DNA of 36,690 nt from an uncultured Acidimicrobiales bacterium (GTDB lineage Bacteria; Actinomycetota; Acidimicrobiia; Acidimicrobiales; SZUA-35): contig CALGOA010000129.1 of the NCBI GenBank assembly GCA_937958015.1, positions 1-36,690 on the forward strand, in the 5' to 3' direction. Positions within the stretch are counted from its first letter, which is position 1. Each line of letters opens with the position of its first letter. Made by a program: the position numbers and the translations under genes. Shown in pieces: positions 15,405-22,932 of this stretch. The notes beneath the pieces were generated by a model that was not told where the DNA came from, made no database searches, and saw only the letters and a list, made by a program, of their open reading frames with translations.

Positions 15405-16393
15405 ATCGTCGTGCGTTCGGCGCCCTGATGTGTTTGCTGCTCCTTCTGGCAACCGCCTCCCCTGCAGCGGCCGATCCCGCCGGGCCGACCGAGTACGTCA
15501 CCGAGATCCAGTCGATCGAACCGTTCCAGTCGGCGGTTTCGGTTCGCATGATCGGTGGGGACAGCTTCTTCGAACTGACCCAGTTGGAACCGGTGCTGAT
15601 CGAGGTTCAGGGGTACCGGGGCGAGCCGTACCTACAGATCCTGCCGGATGGAACGATTCAGGAGAACAGACTCGCCCCTACTACCTACCTCAACGAGGAG
15701 CGATACGGAGCCGGCGACCTCGTTCCGGCGTCTGCGGACCCCGATGCCGCGCCCGACTGGGTCGTCGTCGGTACTGGCGGTCGGTACGCGTGGCACGACC
15801 ACCGATCCCACTGGATGAACCCGCAACGTCCGCCGGGTTCGCAGGCTGGCGATGCGATCCTCGAGGCGGTGGTCCCGATCTCGGTCGACGGCACCGACGT
15901 AAAGGTGACCGTCGTGTCGTTCCTGCAGGACGATCCCTCCCCGGTGCCAGCCTTGGCCGGACTCGTCGTTGGCGCAGCGGCCGCTGCGGTCATGTTGCTG
16001 CGATCCTCGGTCGTCGTCGCTGTCGGTACGGCTTTCGTGGTCGCGGTCGTCGGCCTGGTGACGTTCGGTTCGGTCCCCTCGGAAACCGGCCCGGCGATCA
16101 CCCTGTGGATCCTTCCCACAATCGGCCTGGTCGCTCTCCTCGCCGGTCTCGTTATGGGGCGTGGCCCCGTGGCGAATCCACTGCCCCGAATCGCGCTGTT
16201 GACGGTGGGCGGAGTGCAGCTGATTCTGTGGGCGGTACTGCAGCGGTCGGCGCTCACGAAAGCCATCCTTCCGACCGACATTCCGTGGTCGCTCTTTCGG
16301 TTCTCGGTAGTGGCATCGTTCGTCGTCGGCATCGCTGTTATCGGAATAGCCGTACGCATGCTTCAGGAAGCCTTCTCGGCACCGGTTGCATAG
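15401..16393 (+). CDS. Polytopic membrane protein with extracytoplasmic WHDHR domain
   Basis: The 330-residue protein has a signal peptide (cleavage near AAADP, residue 25), an outer domain of about 160 residues, and about five membrane helices (185-205, 207-228, 232-252, 260-280, 300-322). The outer domain has the motif GGRYAWHDHRSHWM (127-139) with H132, H134, H137 and M139, a plausible metal site. I do not recognise a characterised family. Position as the fourth gene of the cytochrome/SCO1/cupredoxin operon suggests copper handling or oxidase biogenesis. The start is GTG 15401, overlapping the previous stop as GTGA. Confidence 0.8.
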   Translation: MNRRAFGALMCLLLLLATASPAAADPAGPTEYVTEIQSIEPFQSAVSVRMIGGDSFFELTQLEPVLIEVQGYRGEPYLQILPDGTIQENRLAPTTYLNEERYGAGDLVPASADPDAAPDWVVVGTGGRYAWHDHRSHWMNPQRPPGSQAGDAILEAVVPISVDGTDVKVTVVSFLQDDPSPVPALAGLVVGAAAAAVMLLRSSVVVAVGTAFVVAVVGLVTFGSVPSETGPAITLWILPTIGLVALLAGLVMGRGPVANPLPRIALLTVGGVQLILWAVLQRSALTKAILPTDIPWSLFRFSVVASFVVGIAVIGIAVRMLQEAFSAPVA

Positions 16394-16431
16394 ACCCACG
16401 ATCGAGTAGTCCCAACCCCACGGAGTCCAGA

Positions 16432-16445
16432 GCGACTGTAGTCGC
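16432..16445 (+). terminator. Hairpin after the redox operon
   Basis: GCGACT (16432-16437) and AGTCGC (16440-16445) form a perfect inverted repeat, followed by CTTTA. It lies 39 bp after the last gene of the redox operon. The T-run is weak, so termination is likely but not certain. Confidence 0.4.
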
Positions 16446-16458
16446 CTTTACGATTCCC

Positions 16459-16473
16459 TGATCGGAGCGATCA
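16459..16473. promoter_or_regulatory. Perfect dyad upstream of the first RDD gene
   Basis: TGATCG (16459-16464), spacer GAG, CGATCA (16468-16473) is a perfect 6+6 dyad located 46-60 bp before the RDD start at 16519. It may be an operator near that gene's promoter, or a second hairpin of the preceding terminator region. No equivalent is seen before the second RDD copy. Confidence 0.35.
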
Positions 16474-16518
16474 AGTGGCCTATTGTGGAAGCCGAGTCAT
16501 CCAGAGAAGGTTGTTTAT

Positions 16519-17073
16519 ATGTCCGATGCAAATGCTCAAACCCCTCCCGGCTGGTATTACGCCGCCGGTGACCCGCCGGGAACACAGCGGTACTGGGATG
16601 GCGCCCAGTGGCAGGGTGGCCCGCAGCCGGTGGCTGGCAGCGGCCCCGGTGGCGGTGGCAGTGGTGGTGCTCAGCTCGGAGGTCCCGGCCAGCGGATTCT
16701 GGCAAGGATCGTCGACTTCCTCGTCCTGGTGATCCCTATCGGAATCGTGTTGGGAATCTTTGGCCAAGGATACTTTGGAACCCTGCTCGCCCTTCTGATC
16801 GGTGCGGCCTACGAGATTTATCTCATCGGTACGCGGGGCGCAACGGTCGGGAAGTCGGTCATGAATCTCAAGGTTGTCAACGAGGACTACTCGGACGTGG
16901 ATATGGAAACCTCGGCGAGGCGGTACGCAATTAACTTTGTTCGTGTCGTGCCGGTCATAGGCTTCCTCATCATCATTCTGGTATTCCTAGCGTCGGTGGT
17001 TCTTCTGTTCACTGACGAGCGTCGACAGGCTGTCTGGGACAAGATCGGCCGAACGCTCGTGGTCGAGGGTTAA
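16519..17073 (+). CDS. DUF2510 + RDD-family membrane protein
   Basis: The 184-residue protein starts with a DUF2510-type segment (GWYYAAGDPPGTQRYWDGAQW, of which W and Y positions are typical) followed by a Gly/Ser-rich linker. The RDD domain (about 54-180) has the arginine/aspartate signature (QRILARIVDFLVL), a two-residue-charged IGTRGATVGKS loop and about three membrane helices. RDD proteins are mostly uncharacterised; some act as Na+/H+ antiporters. The gene is duplicated immediately downstream. ATG 16519 follows an AGAAGG-like ribosome site (CCAGAGAAGG); upstream in-frame codons at 16483 would add unconserved sequence. Confidence 0.85.
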   Translation: MSDANAQTPPGWYYAAGDPPGTQRYWDGAQWQGGPQPVAGSGPGGGGSGGAQLGGPGQRILARIVDFLVLVIPIGIVLGIFGQGYFGTLLALLIGAAYEIYLIGTRGATVGKSVMNLKVVNEDYSDVDMETSARRYAINFVRVVPVIGFLIIILVFLASVVLLFTDERRQAVWDKIGRTLVVEG

Positions 17074-17142
17074 GTTTGAGGGTCTGGCCGCTTTGTCCAT
17101 TGAACCAGCTGCAGTACGCACGAATCCGAGAGAAGAGAATAC

Positions 17143-17705
17143 ATGACTGATGCGAACGCACAGACACCCCCGGTTGGTACTACGCAGCCGGGGACCCTCC
17201 GGGCACCCAACGCTACTGGGACGGGGCACAGTGGCAGGGTGGACCGCAACCGGTATCTGGTGCCGCGTCCCTTGGTCAAATAGGTGGTGGCACAAAGGCC
17301 GATCTGGGCCCTCGCTTCATCGCCTTCCTCATCGATACCGGAATCTTGCTCGGCTTGTACGTCGTCGTCCTGCTTTTGACGGCGATCTTGGGGGCTCTGT
17401 CTGACACACTGGCCAGCTTGGTAGCCGTGATCGGATTTCTGGGAGTCTTTGGCTTCGGTATCTGGAATCAGATCATCCGGACAGGTCAAACCGGCCAGTC
17501 GATCGGTAAGGAACAACAGGGCGTAGCCCTTCTGGACAACAAGTCCGGCCAGCCGATCGGTGGTGGAAAGACGTTCGGACGAGTCCTTCTAGGCAGCATC
17601 ATCGACAACATTTGTTTGATCAACACCCTGTGGATCTTCTTCGACTCCGACAACCAGCGCCTCGCTGACAAAGTCGTAGACGCCAACGTCTTCACAAAGT
17701 CCTGA
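17143..17705 (+). pseudogene. Second DUF2510 + RDD protein, interrupted by a one-base frameshift
   Basis: The gene begins ATG 17143 (MTDANAQTPP, as in the first copy) after a GAGAGAAGAGAA ribosome site. In the C-run at 17167-17171 the frame breaks: one base fewer than expected, so the start frame stops near 17283. The next frame continues the same protein without interruption to 17705 (GWYYAAGDPPG, then RFIAFLIDTGILL, several membrane helices and DNQRLADKVVDANVF). With one more C the protein would have 187 residues. The 28 codons after the break show 15 synonymous and no amino-acid differences from the upstream copy. A base missing from the assembly or a very recent mutation is therefore more likely than old decay. 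Confidence 0.8.
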
Positions 17706-17723
17706 TCAGAGGTCGAATCCCAC

Positions 17724-17738
17724 GTGCCCCAAGGGCAC
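17724..17738. terminator. Bidirectional hairpin between RDD2 and the DUF2752 gene
   Basis: GTGCCC (17724-17729), loop CAA, GGGCAC (17733-17738) is a perfect 6-bp stem in the 39-bp gap between convergent stops. CTAAAA follows on the plus side. It could end transcription from both sides. Confidence 0.5.
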
Positions 17739-17744
17739 CGTCAG

Positions 17745-18149
17745 CTAAAACGGAAGTTGGAGCGTTGACGGGGCGGGAATCTGCTCGTTGAAGAGTCGAA
17801 GAATCCAGATCGTCGTCGCCACCACGCCGTTCAGCAACAGGAAGCGATTGGACTGGTGTCGCCATTGACCGAACCATGCGACGGCCGCCACGACCGGCAC
17901 CTGCGCTACGAGCAGCACGACGAACGGGTGAGCGGCCCACGCTCCTGCGAGATCGAGGCGGAGGAGCCTGCGCCCAGCTCTGGTTCCGCCGCACAGTGGA
18001 CAATACCCGCCGGTACAGCGCCGGAACGGGCAAAGAATCACGCCGTCGTCGTCGCCCAAGGCGACGAGTGCGAGGGCCGCAGCGGCGACCATTCCGATTC
18101 GGGTCGCAGCCGGGGACCAACGGGTCGGCTGCTGGAATGCCGTGGTCAC
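17745..18149 (-). CDS. DUF2752 membrane protein
   Basis: The 134-residue protein matches DUF2752: the cysteine-rich signature CPFRRCTGGYCPLCGGTRA (about 40-58) sits between the first helix (about 15-32) and two further helices (about 75-92 and 102-117). The family is widespread in bacteria and its function is unknown. The start ATG 18147-18149 overlaps the stop of the sigma factor gene by four bases, so it is co-transcribed and translationally coupled with it. Confidence 0.88.
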   Translation of the reverse strand: MTTAFQQPTRWSPAATRIGMVAAAALALVALGDDDGVILCPFRRCTGGYCPLCGGTRAGRRLLRLDLAGAWAAHPFVVLLVAQVPVVAAVAWFGQWRHQSNRFLLLNGVVATTIWILRLFNEQIPAPSTLQLPF

Positions 18150-18721
18150 GATGCGTTTCGGTCTTCTCGGTTCGACAGCATCTCGAGCAGATCGCTTCGG
18201 GCCCGGGCAACCCGGGAGCGGACGGTACCGATCGGACAGCCGAGTACATCGGCTGCATCGGCGTAGGAGAGTCCAGCGAGCTGCGTAAGAACCATCACCT
18301 CGCGACGGTCCGGCGCTAACGACGCCAGCAAGAGATCGTTGTCGACGGCTCCGGTCAGGTCGGGTTCAGCGATCTCGGGAAGTTCCACCGGCGTTATCCG
18401 TTTTCGCCATCGGGTCTTCGACCTGACCGCATCGGCGCACGTGTGACGGGCGATCGTCATCAGCCACGCCCGCGCCGAGCCATCGTTGCGAAAACGCGGC
18501 AACGAACGCAGCGCCCTTACAAAAACCTCCTGGGCGAGGTCTTCGGCGTTGTCAGGGTCACCGAGGTGCCGACAGAGGTCGAGCACCGGTTGTTGGGCGG
18601 CTCGAATGAACTGTTCCGCGGCATGACGATCGCCGTCGCGGGCCCTGATCGCCAGGGCGGTCCAGTCCTCGATTCCCAAATGATGCCAGCCCGGGAACTG
18701 CAACGCCCGCCCGTGCGACAA
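18146..18721 (-). CDS. ECF-type RNA polymerase sigma factor
   Basis: The protein has sigma region 2 (AEQFIRAAQQPVLDLCRHLG, then the DPDNAEDLAQEVFVRAL core and a GSARAWLMTIARHTCADAVR segment) and sigma region 4 (LLASLAPDRREVMVLTQLAG, YADAADVLGCPIGTVRSRVARAR). It is a minimal group 4 sigma factor of about 190 residues. The start is uncertain: TTG 18721 has an AGG 4-5 bases upstream; TTG 18679 would still keep all conserved parts. Longer in-frame extensions run through the divergent anti-sigma gene and look non-coding. The divergent neighbour is its likely anti-sigma factor. Confidence 0.88.
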   Translation of the reverse strand: MSHGRALQFPGWHHLGIEDWTALAIRARDGDRHAAEQFIRAAQQPVLDLCRHLGDPDNAEDLAQEVFVRALRSLPRFRNDGSARAWLMTIARHTCADAVRSKTRWRKRITPVELPEIAEPDLTGAVDNDLLLASLAPDRREVMVLTQLAGLSYADAADVLGCPIGTVRSRVARARSDLLEMLSNREDRNAS

Positions 18722-18728
18722 AGTACCT

Positions 18729-19346
18729 ATGGAGTGTTCGGATGCAGAGGTTTGGATTTCGGCCCGGATCGACGGGGAACAGGTCCTCGATCCGGTGGGT
18801 CTTGACCGCCACGTCGACGGTTGTGCTTCGTGCCGGGAATTCGAGGGAGCCAACCACCGACTGAAACGATCGATGGCCTTCCGACCCGTTGAACTGCAAC
18901 CGATCGATCTGGCCCAGGTAGTGCTTCAGAAGGCCGGAGCACCCAATCTGGGAGCGGGGGAGTGGAAACGAACGTTGCTCGCTGCGGCCGGTCTGACGTT
19001 GCTGCTTCTTTCGATCCCGGGTGTTCTGTTCGGGAGTTCGATGCTGGGGACTGAACTGGGATCCTCCGAGCACCTGGGTCGACATCTCGGGGCTTTCAGT
19101 GCGGCCCTCGCCTTCGGATTCGTCTACGCGGCATGGCGTCCCGAACGCGCCGTCGGACTGATGCCGTTCACCTCAGCGCTGGGTGTCCTGATCCTTCTCA
19201 CCGGAGTGATCGACATGGTCCGAGGTTCCTCAACCAGCCTGGCCGAGGCCAGCCACGTTCTTGAACTGGTTGGCATCCTGCTGGTCTGGGAGATCAGCGG
19301 GGGACGCCGTCACCTGCCAACGAGACTGAACCTCCGAAACGCGTAG
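18729..19346 (+). CDS. Zinc-finger anti-sigma factor, membrane-bound
   Basis: The 205-residue protein begins MECSDAEVWISARIDGE and has a zf-HC2-type motif, H28-x3-C32-x2-C35, as in ZAS anti-sigma factors. About four membrane helices follow (roughly 78-97, 116-134, 142-163, 177-192). It should hold the neighbouring ECF sigma factor at the membrane until a signal arrives. Unusually the two genes are divergent, with starts about seven bases apart, not in one operon. There is no clear Shine-Dalgarno, so a leaderless transcript is possible. Confidence 0.82.
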   Translation: MECSDAEVWISARIDGEQVLDPVGLDRHVDGCASCREFEGANHRLKRSMAFRPVELQPIDLAQVVLQKAGAPNLGAGEWKRTLLAAAGLTLLLLSIPGVLFGSSMLGTELGSSEHLGRHLGAFSAALAFGFVYAAWRPERAVGLMPFTSALGVLILLTGVIDMVRGSSTSLAEASHVLELVGILLVWEISGGRRHLPTRLNLRNA

Positions 19347-19348
19347 TC

Positions 19349-19367
19349 GCAACGGCGAGTACGTTGC
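19349..19367. terminator. Hairpin between convergent anti-sigma and acyl-CoA dehydrogenase genes
   Basis: GCAACG (19349-19354) pairs with CGTTGC (19362-19367). A second small dyad, GTCGC-TAA-GCGAC (19379-19391), overlaps the acyl-CoA dehydrogenase stop. Together they fill the 36-bp convergent gap; T-runs are lacking. Confidence 0.35.
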
Positions 19368-19382
19368 CGAGGACGGAGGTCG

Positions 19383-20534
19383 CTAAGCGACGATGTCGCG
19401 GCCGATGATCTCTTTCATAATTTCGTTCGTGCCGCCGTAGATCTTCTGCACCCGGGCGTCGCGCCATGCCCGAGCGATCGGATATTCCTCCATGTATCCG
19501 TACCCGCCGTGGAGCTGGAGACACCGGTCCATCACGCTGCACTCGAGCTCGGTGGTCCACCACTTGGCTTGAGCGGCATCCTCGGCCGTCAGTTCTCCGG
19601 CCAGGTATGCCTCGGTCTGACGATCGATGAAGACCTGAGCGATGTCGAGCTCGGTCCTCATTTCGGCCAACTCGAACTTGCTGTTCTGGAACGCACCGAT
19701 CGGCTGACCGAACGCAGTCCGTTCCTTCACGTAGTCCACCGTCCATCGGTAGGCGGCGTGAGCGTGATGCACGGCGCTGATCGAAAGGCTCAGCCGCTCC
19801 CTCGGCAGGTTCCGGACGAGCCCGAAGAACCCCTGTCCCTCTTCGCCGAGCAGATTCTCGGCCGGGACTCTGACGTCGGTAAAGAAGAGCTCTGCGGTGT
19901 CCTGAGCGTGCATTCCGATCTTCTCGAGATTTCGGCCGCGCGTGAAACCTTCCATGCCCTCCTCCACGACGAGAAGGCTCATGCCGCGATGTTTCTGCGT
20001 TGGATCGGTCTTGGCGGCAACGATCACCAGCGACGAGTTGATGCCGTTCGTGATGAAGGTCTTCGACCCGTTCAGGATGTAGGTGTCGCCATCGCGAACC
20101 GCTGTGGTTCCGATGCCGGCAAGGTCGGAGCCGGTGCCGGGTTCGGTCATCGCAATTGCGGTCATCGAGTCGCCGGAGCAGATCCCCGGAAGCCAACGAG
20201 CCTTCTGCTCATCGTTCGTCATCTCGGTGAAGTAGGGAAGGCAGATGTCGTTGTGCAGGGTGATGCACATGCCGCTCGCCATCACACCGGCTCGCTGCAC
20301 CTCTTCGTTGAACACCACGTGGAAACGCCAGTCATCGACACCGCCGCCTCCGTAAGCCTCATCCACCTCTATGCCGAGGAAACCCATCGAACCCGCCTTG
20401 CGGAACATTTCGATATCGACAGCACCCGCACCTTCCCACTTGTCGGCGTTCGGCACGATCTCTGCCTCGATGAAGGCCCTGGCGCTCTGGCGGAACTGTT
20501 CGTGATCATCATTGAGCAGGGTTCGCTTCAGCAT
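19383..20534 (-). CDS. Acyl-CoA dehydrogenase, long-chain (ACADL) type
   Basis: The 383-residue flavoprotein has the FAD/substrate motif AIAMTEPGTGSDLAGI, the LNGSKTFITNG segment, and a C-terminus LHGGYGYMEEYPIARAWRDARV followed by IYGGTNEIMKEI. The GGT in place of the EGT seen in medium-chain enzymes is typical of the long-chain and isovaleryl types, whose catalytic glutamate lies in another helix. It removes two hydrogens from the acyl-CoA alpha-beta bond and passes electrons to ETF. It is a lone minus-strand gene. The 74-bp gap before it separates it from the divergent thiamine pyrophosphokinase gene. Confidence 0.92.
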   Translation of the reverse strand: MLKRTLLNDDHEQFRQSARAFIEAEIVPNADKWEGAGAVDIEMFRKAGSMGFLGIEVDEAYGGGGVDDWRFHVVFNEEVQRAGVMASGMCITLHNDICLPYFTEMTNDEQKARWLPGICSGDSMTAIAMTEPGTGSDLAGIGTTAVRDGDTYILNGSKTFITNGINSSLVIVAAKTDPTQKHRGMSLLVVEEGMEGFTRGRNLEKIGMHAQDTAELFFTDVRVPAENLLGEEGQGFFGLVRNLPRERLSLSISAVHHAHAAYRWTVDYVKERTAFGQPIGAFQNSKFELAEMRTELDIAQVFIDRQTEAYLAGELTAEDAAQAKWWTTELECSVMDRCLQLHGGYGYMEEYPIARAWRDARVQKIYGGTNEIMKEIIGRDIVA

Positions 20535-20608
20535 GCTTAGACGTTACACAACGGCCGGGAACGGGGAGATGCCAGACGGCTGGTCGGTCGGCGTACCATT
20601 CCTTGGGT

Positions 20609-21316
20609 ATGTCCGCTTCGAGCCTCGCAGGCGATACGCCTGACCTCGTGGTCGTCTTTGCAGCGGGCGCTGTGCCGACGACGAACCAGCTCGAACGATT
20701 GACGACGGGAGCCTCCAATGTCCGCACGATCGCAGCGGACGGCGGCGCCGACCACGCCCGTTCGATGGGTGTGCAAATCGACGTTGCGGTCGGTGATTTC
20801 GACTCCGCTTCCGACCAGGCGCAGATGTGGCTCCATCAGAATCGGGCCGACATTCGCGCCACCAGTCCGGCGAAAGATTTCAGCGATCTCGAACTGGCGC
20901 TGGAGGCGGCGATGGACCTCGCCCCCCAACGAATCGGTTTGCTCGGGGTCGGTGGCGGACGCATAGACCATCAGCTCGTCAACCTGATGGTCTTGGCCGA
21001 CGAGCGGTGGCGCGACGTCGAAGTGCAGGCCTTCGCCGACGACTGTCTGATCACCGTGGTGAGATCCGAAGCGACGTTCATCGGTGAGCCCGGATCGCTG
21101 CTGACCATCCTGCCCGCCGGCGGTTCGGCCTCGGTCAGCACCGTTGGACTTCTCTACCCGCTCGACGGCGAGGAGCTCAGTCCGACTGCGGCCCGCGGGC
21201 TGAGCAATGTGATGGCAACCGACTCGGCCCGGGTGATCGTTGAAACCGGCGTAGTGCTGGTGATGCAGCCGCTTGCGGTCCAAGCGGATCTCGACAGCTC
21301 GGGTTCCGATGTCTAA
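20609..21316 (+). CDS. Thiamine pyrophosphokinase
   Basis: The 235-residue protein has the thiamin pyrophosphokinase signatures: ADGGADHARSMGVQIDVAVGD with FDS following, KDFSDLELAL (family usually KDxTDxELAL), and GGGRIDHQLVNLMVL. It transfers pyrophosphate from ATP to thiamine, giving the cofactor for enzymes such as the ThDP protein at the window's left edge. ATG 20609 is preferred over TTG 20603. A TACCAT element ends 13 bp upstream of ATG and there is no Shine-Dalgarno, so the transcript may be leaderless. The end overlaps the LCP gene start by eight bases. Confidence 0.9.
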   Translation: MSASSLAGDTPDLVVVFAAGAVPTTNQLERLTTGASNVRTIAADGGADHARSMGVQIDVAVGDFDSASDQAQMWLHQNRADIRATSPAKDFSDLELALEAAMDLAPQRIGLLGVGGGRIDHQLVNLMVLADERWRDVEVQAFADDCLITVVRSEATFIGEPGSLLTILPAGGSASVSTVGLLYPLDGEELSPTAARGLSNVMATDSARVIVETGVVLVMQPLAVQADLDSSGSDV

Positions 21317-22805
21317 GTCGAAGGTCGCCCGGGCTCAGCGACGCGCCGATCGCCGCGCCCGGCGTCGCACGTGGCCCCAGCGCCTGGTGATCCTTGTCAA
21401 CGTCATCGGGATCTTCGCCGCGCTCGGAACCGCCTACGTGATCCGAAACAGCTACGGACGAATCGAGTCGATCGAACGGGTTGAACTGACCGGTTCGCTC
21501 ACCCCGGCCGAACAGGACTCGCCAAAGGGCGAACGGGTACTGAACGTCCTTCTGGTGGGTTCCGATTCGTCGGCCTCGCTCGATCCCGACGATCCGATCA
21601 ACGTCGGGCGTGAGGGTGAACGCAACGGTGACGTCATCATCGTGGCCCACATCGACGAACGGGACGGGACGGCGGCGCTGCTGTCGTTGCCACGGGATCT
21701 GTGGGTTCCGATCGCCGGACGGGATCGGGAGGCCAAGATCAACAGTGCCTTCTCGGTCGGAGGACCGGCCATGTTGATCGACACGATCGAACAGAACTTC
21801 GGTATTCCGATCAATCACTATGTAAACGTCGACTTCGCCGGCTTCCAAGGTTTGGTGGATGCGCTCGGCGAGGTTGATGTGTGGTTCGACGCTCCGGCCC
21901 GCGACTGGAACACAAGAACCAACTCGACCCAGACCGGGTTCTTCATGCCCGAGGCCGGATGCCAGGCCCTCGATGGGCCCACCGCGTTGGCCTACGTACG
22001 GTCTCGTTACTACCAAACCCTGGGCCCCGACGGTCAATGGGTTGGCGGCATCGCCGAGGCCAGTGACCTGAACCGCATCAAACGACAACAGGACTTCCTC
22101 AAGCAGGTCGCGGCCGAGGCGATTTCGTCCGGATCACGGAACCCGTTTGTTTTCGACGGGTTGGTCGATGCCGCGGTCGAACATGTGACGCTCGACCAGG
22201 AGCTTTCTCCGGCCCTGCTGCTCGATATCGGAGCGGCCTTCCGCGAGTTCGACAGCGAAAGCCTGCTGGCCTACAGCCTGCCGTCCGACTTCGACTTCGT
22301 CGGATCCGCCAGCGTGTTGTTCCCCAACGAGGAACAGGCCCTCCCGATGTTGGAACTGTTCCGGGGAGCTTCGGTTTCGGATCCACGAACGGTCCGAACC
22401 GAAATCGTCCATGTTTCCAGCCGCTCCGAGGAGGCCGAAGCAACGGCGCGATCCCTTCTGATCAGGGGATTTGGCGACGTGCCGGTGAGTCCAGCACCGC
22501 TGGAACACGTCGGGGTGGAGGTCCGTCACGGACCCAACGCCGCCCAGGCCGCAGAGGTGGTCGCCGCCGAACTGGCCCCGGGTGCCCGTTTGGTCCAGGT
22601 CAGCGGCCTGCCGGGGCGAACGATCGTGGTCGCCTATGGCGATGAACCCCCGGCCGTCGACCCCGATTCTGCCCAAGACGACGACGGAGTTGAAGGTGAA
22701 CCCACCACCGACCCTTCCGCCGATGAAGCTTTGGTCGATTCTGATGCCGACGGTGGCGGTGAAATCCCCGAATCGGGGTTCAGCGAAGCCACTTGTGGCC
22801 GATAA
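21309..22805 (+). CDS. LytR-CpsA-Psr (LCP) family cell-wall ligase with LytR_C domain
   Basis: The 498-residue protein has a very basic cytoplasmic N-terminus (1-22), one membrane helix (about 25-45), an LCP domain (about 76-285) and a LytR_C domain (about 365-455), then an acidic Asp/Glu-rich tail. LCP residues are visible in ERNGDVIIVAHID (R105, D108), LSLPRDLWVPI (R129, D130) and ALAYVRSRYYQ. LCP enzymes move lipid-linked glycopolymers onto peptidoglycan outside the membrane. Placed just before sugar-nucleotide and glycosyltransferase genes, it probably attaches the polymer they make. ATG 21309 lies inside the end of the thiamine pyrophosphokinase gene. Confidence 0.9.
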   Translation: MSKSKVARAQRRADRRARRRTWPQRLVILVNVIGIFAALGTAYVIRNSYGRIESIERVELTGSLTPAEQDSPKGERVLNVLLVGSDSSASLDPDDPINVGREGERNGDVIIVAHIDERDGTAALLSLPRDLWVPIAGRDREAKINSAFSVGGPAMLIDTIEQNFGIPINHYVNVDFAGFQGLVDALGEVDVWFDAPARDWNTRTNSTQTGFFMPEAGCQALDGPTALAYVRSRYYQTLGPDGQWVGGIAEASDLNRIKRQQDFLKQVAAEAISSGSRNPFVFDGLVDAAVEHVTLDQELSPALLLDIGAAFREFDSESLLAYSLPSDFDFVGSASVLFPNEEQALPMLELFRGASVSDPRTVRTEIVHVSSRSEEAEATARSLLIRGFGDVPVSPAPLEHVGVEVRHGPNAAQAAEVVAAELAPGARLVQVSGLPGRTIVVAYGDEPPAVDPDSAQDDDGVEGEPTTDPSADEALVDSDADGGGEIPESGFSEATCGR

Positions 22806-22810
22806 GAGTT

Positions 22811-22824
22811 CTACGGGCGCGTAG
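22811..22824 (+). terminator. Small hairpin after the LCP gene
   Basis: CTACG (22811-22815), loop GGCG, CGTAG (22820-22824) forms a perfect 5-bp stem five bases after the LCP stop. There is no T-run. It may partly separate the TPK-LCP pair from the UDP-glucose dehydrogenase operon. Confidence 0.3.
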
Positions 22825-22897
22825 TGGTCACGGACCGTCTGCGAATCAGGTAGTTCCACCCAACTAAGCCCCCGTGTTCATCATCGCTAGCCTGCAA

Positions 22898-22913
22898 AGG
22901 TTGGCGGGAACCT
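22898..22913 (+). promoter_or_regulatory. Leader hairpin before UDP-glucose dehydrogenase
   Basis: AGGTT (22898-22902) and AACCT (22909-22913) can pair across a 6-nt loop, ending ten bases before the GGAGA ribosome site at 22923-22927. It could affect translation. The 127-bp gap probably also holds the operon promoter, but I see no convincing -35/-10 pair. Confidence 0.25.
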
Positions 22914-22932
22914 GAAATTCACGGAGAACCAA

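Noticed and set aside
17143-17705. Programmed ribosomal frameshifting in the second RDD gene.
   Set aside because: The C-run alone is not a recognised shift signal, no stimulating pseudoknot is evident, and the adjacent copy is unshifted. A missing base or recent mutation is simpler.
18722-18853. Longer N-terminus of the sigma factor, from 18853.
   Set aside because: It runs through the divergent anti-sigma gene and has no sigma-factor features.
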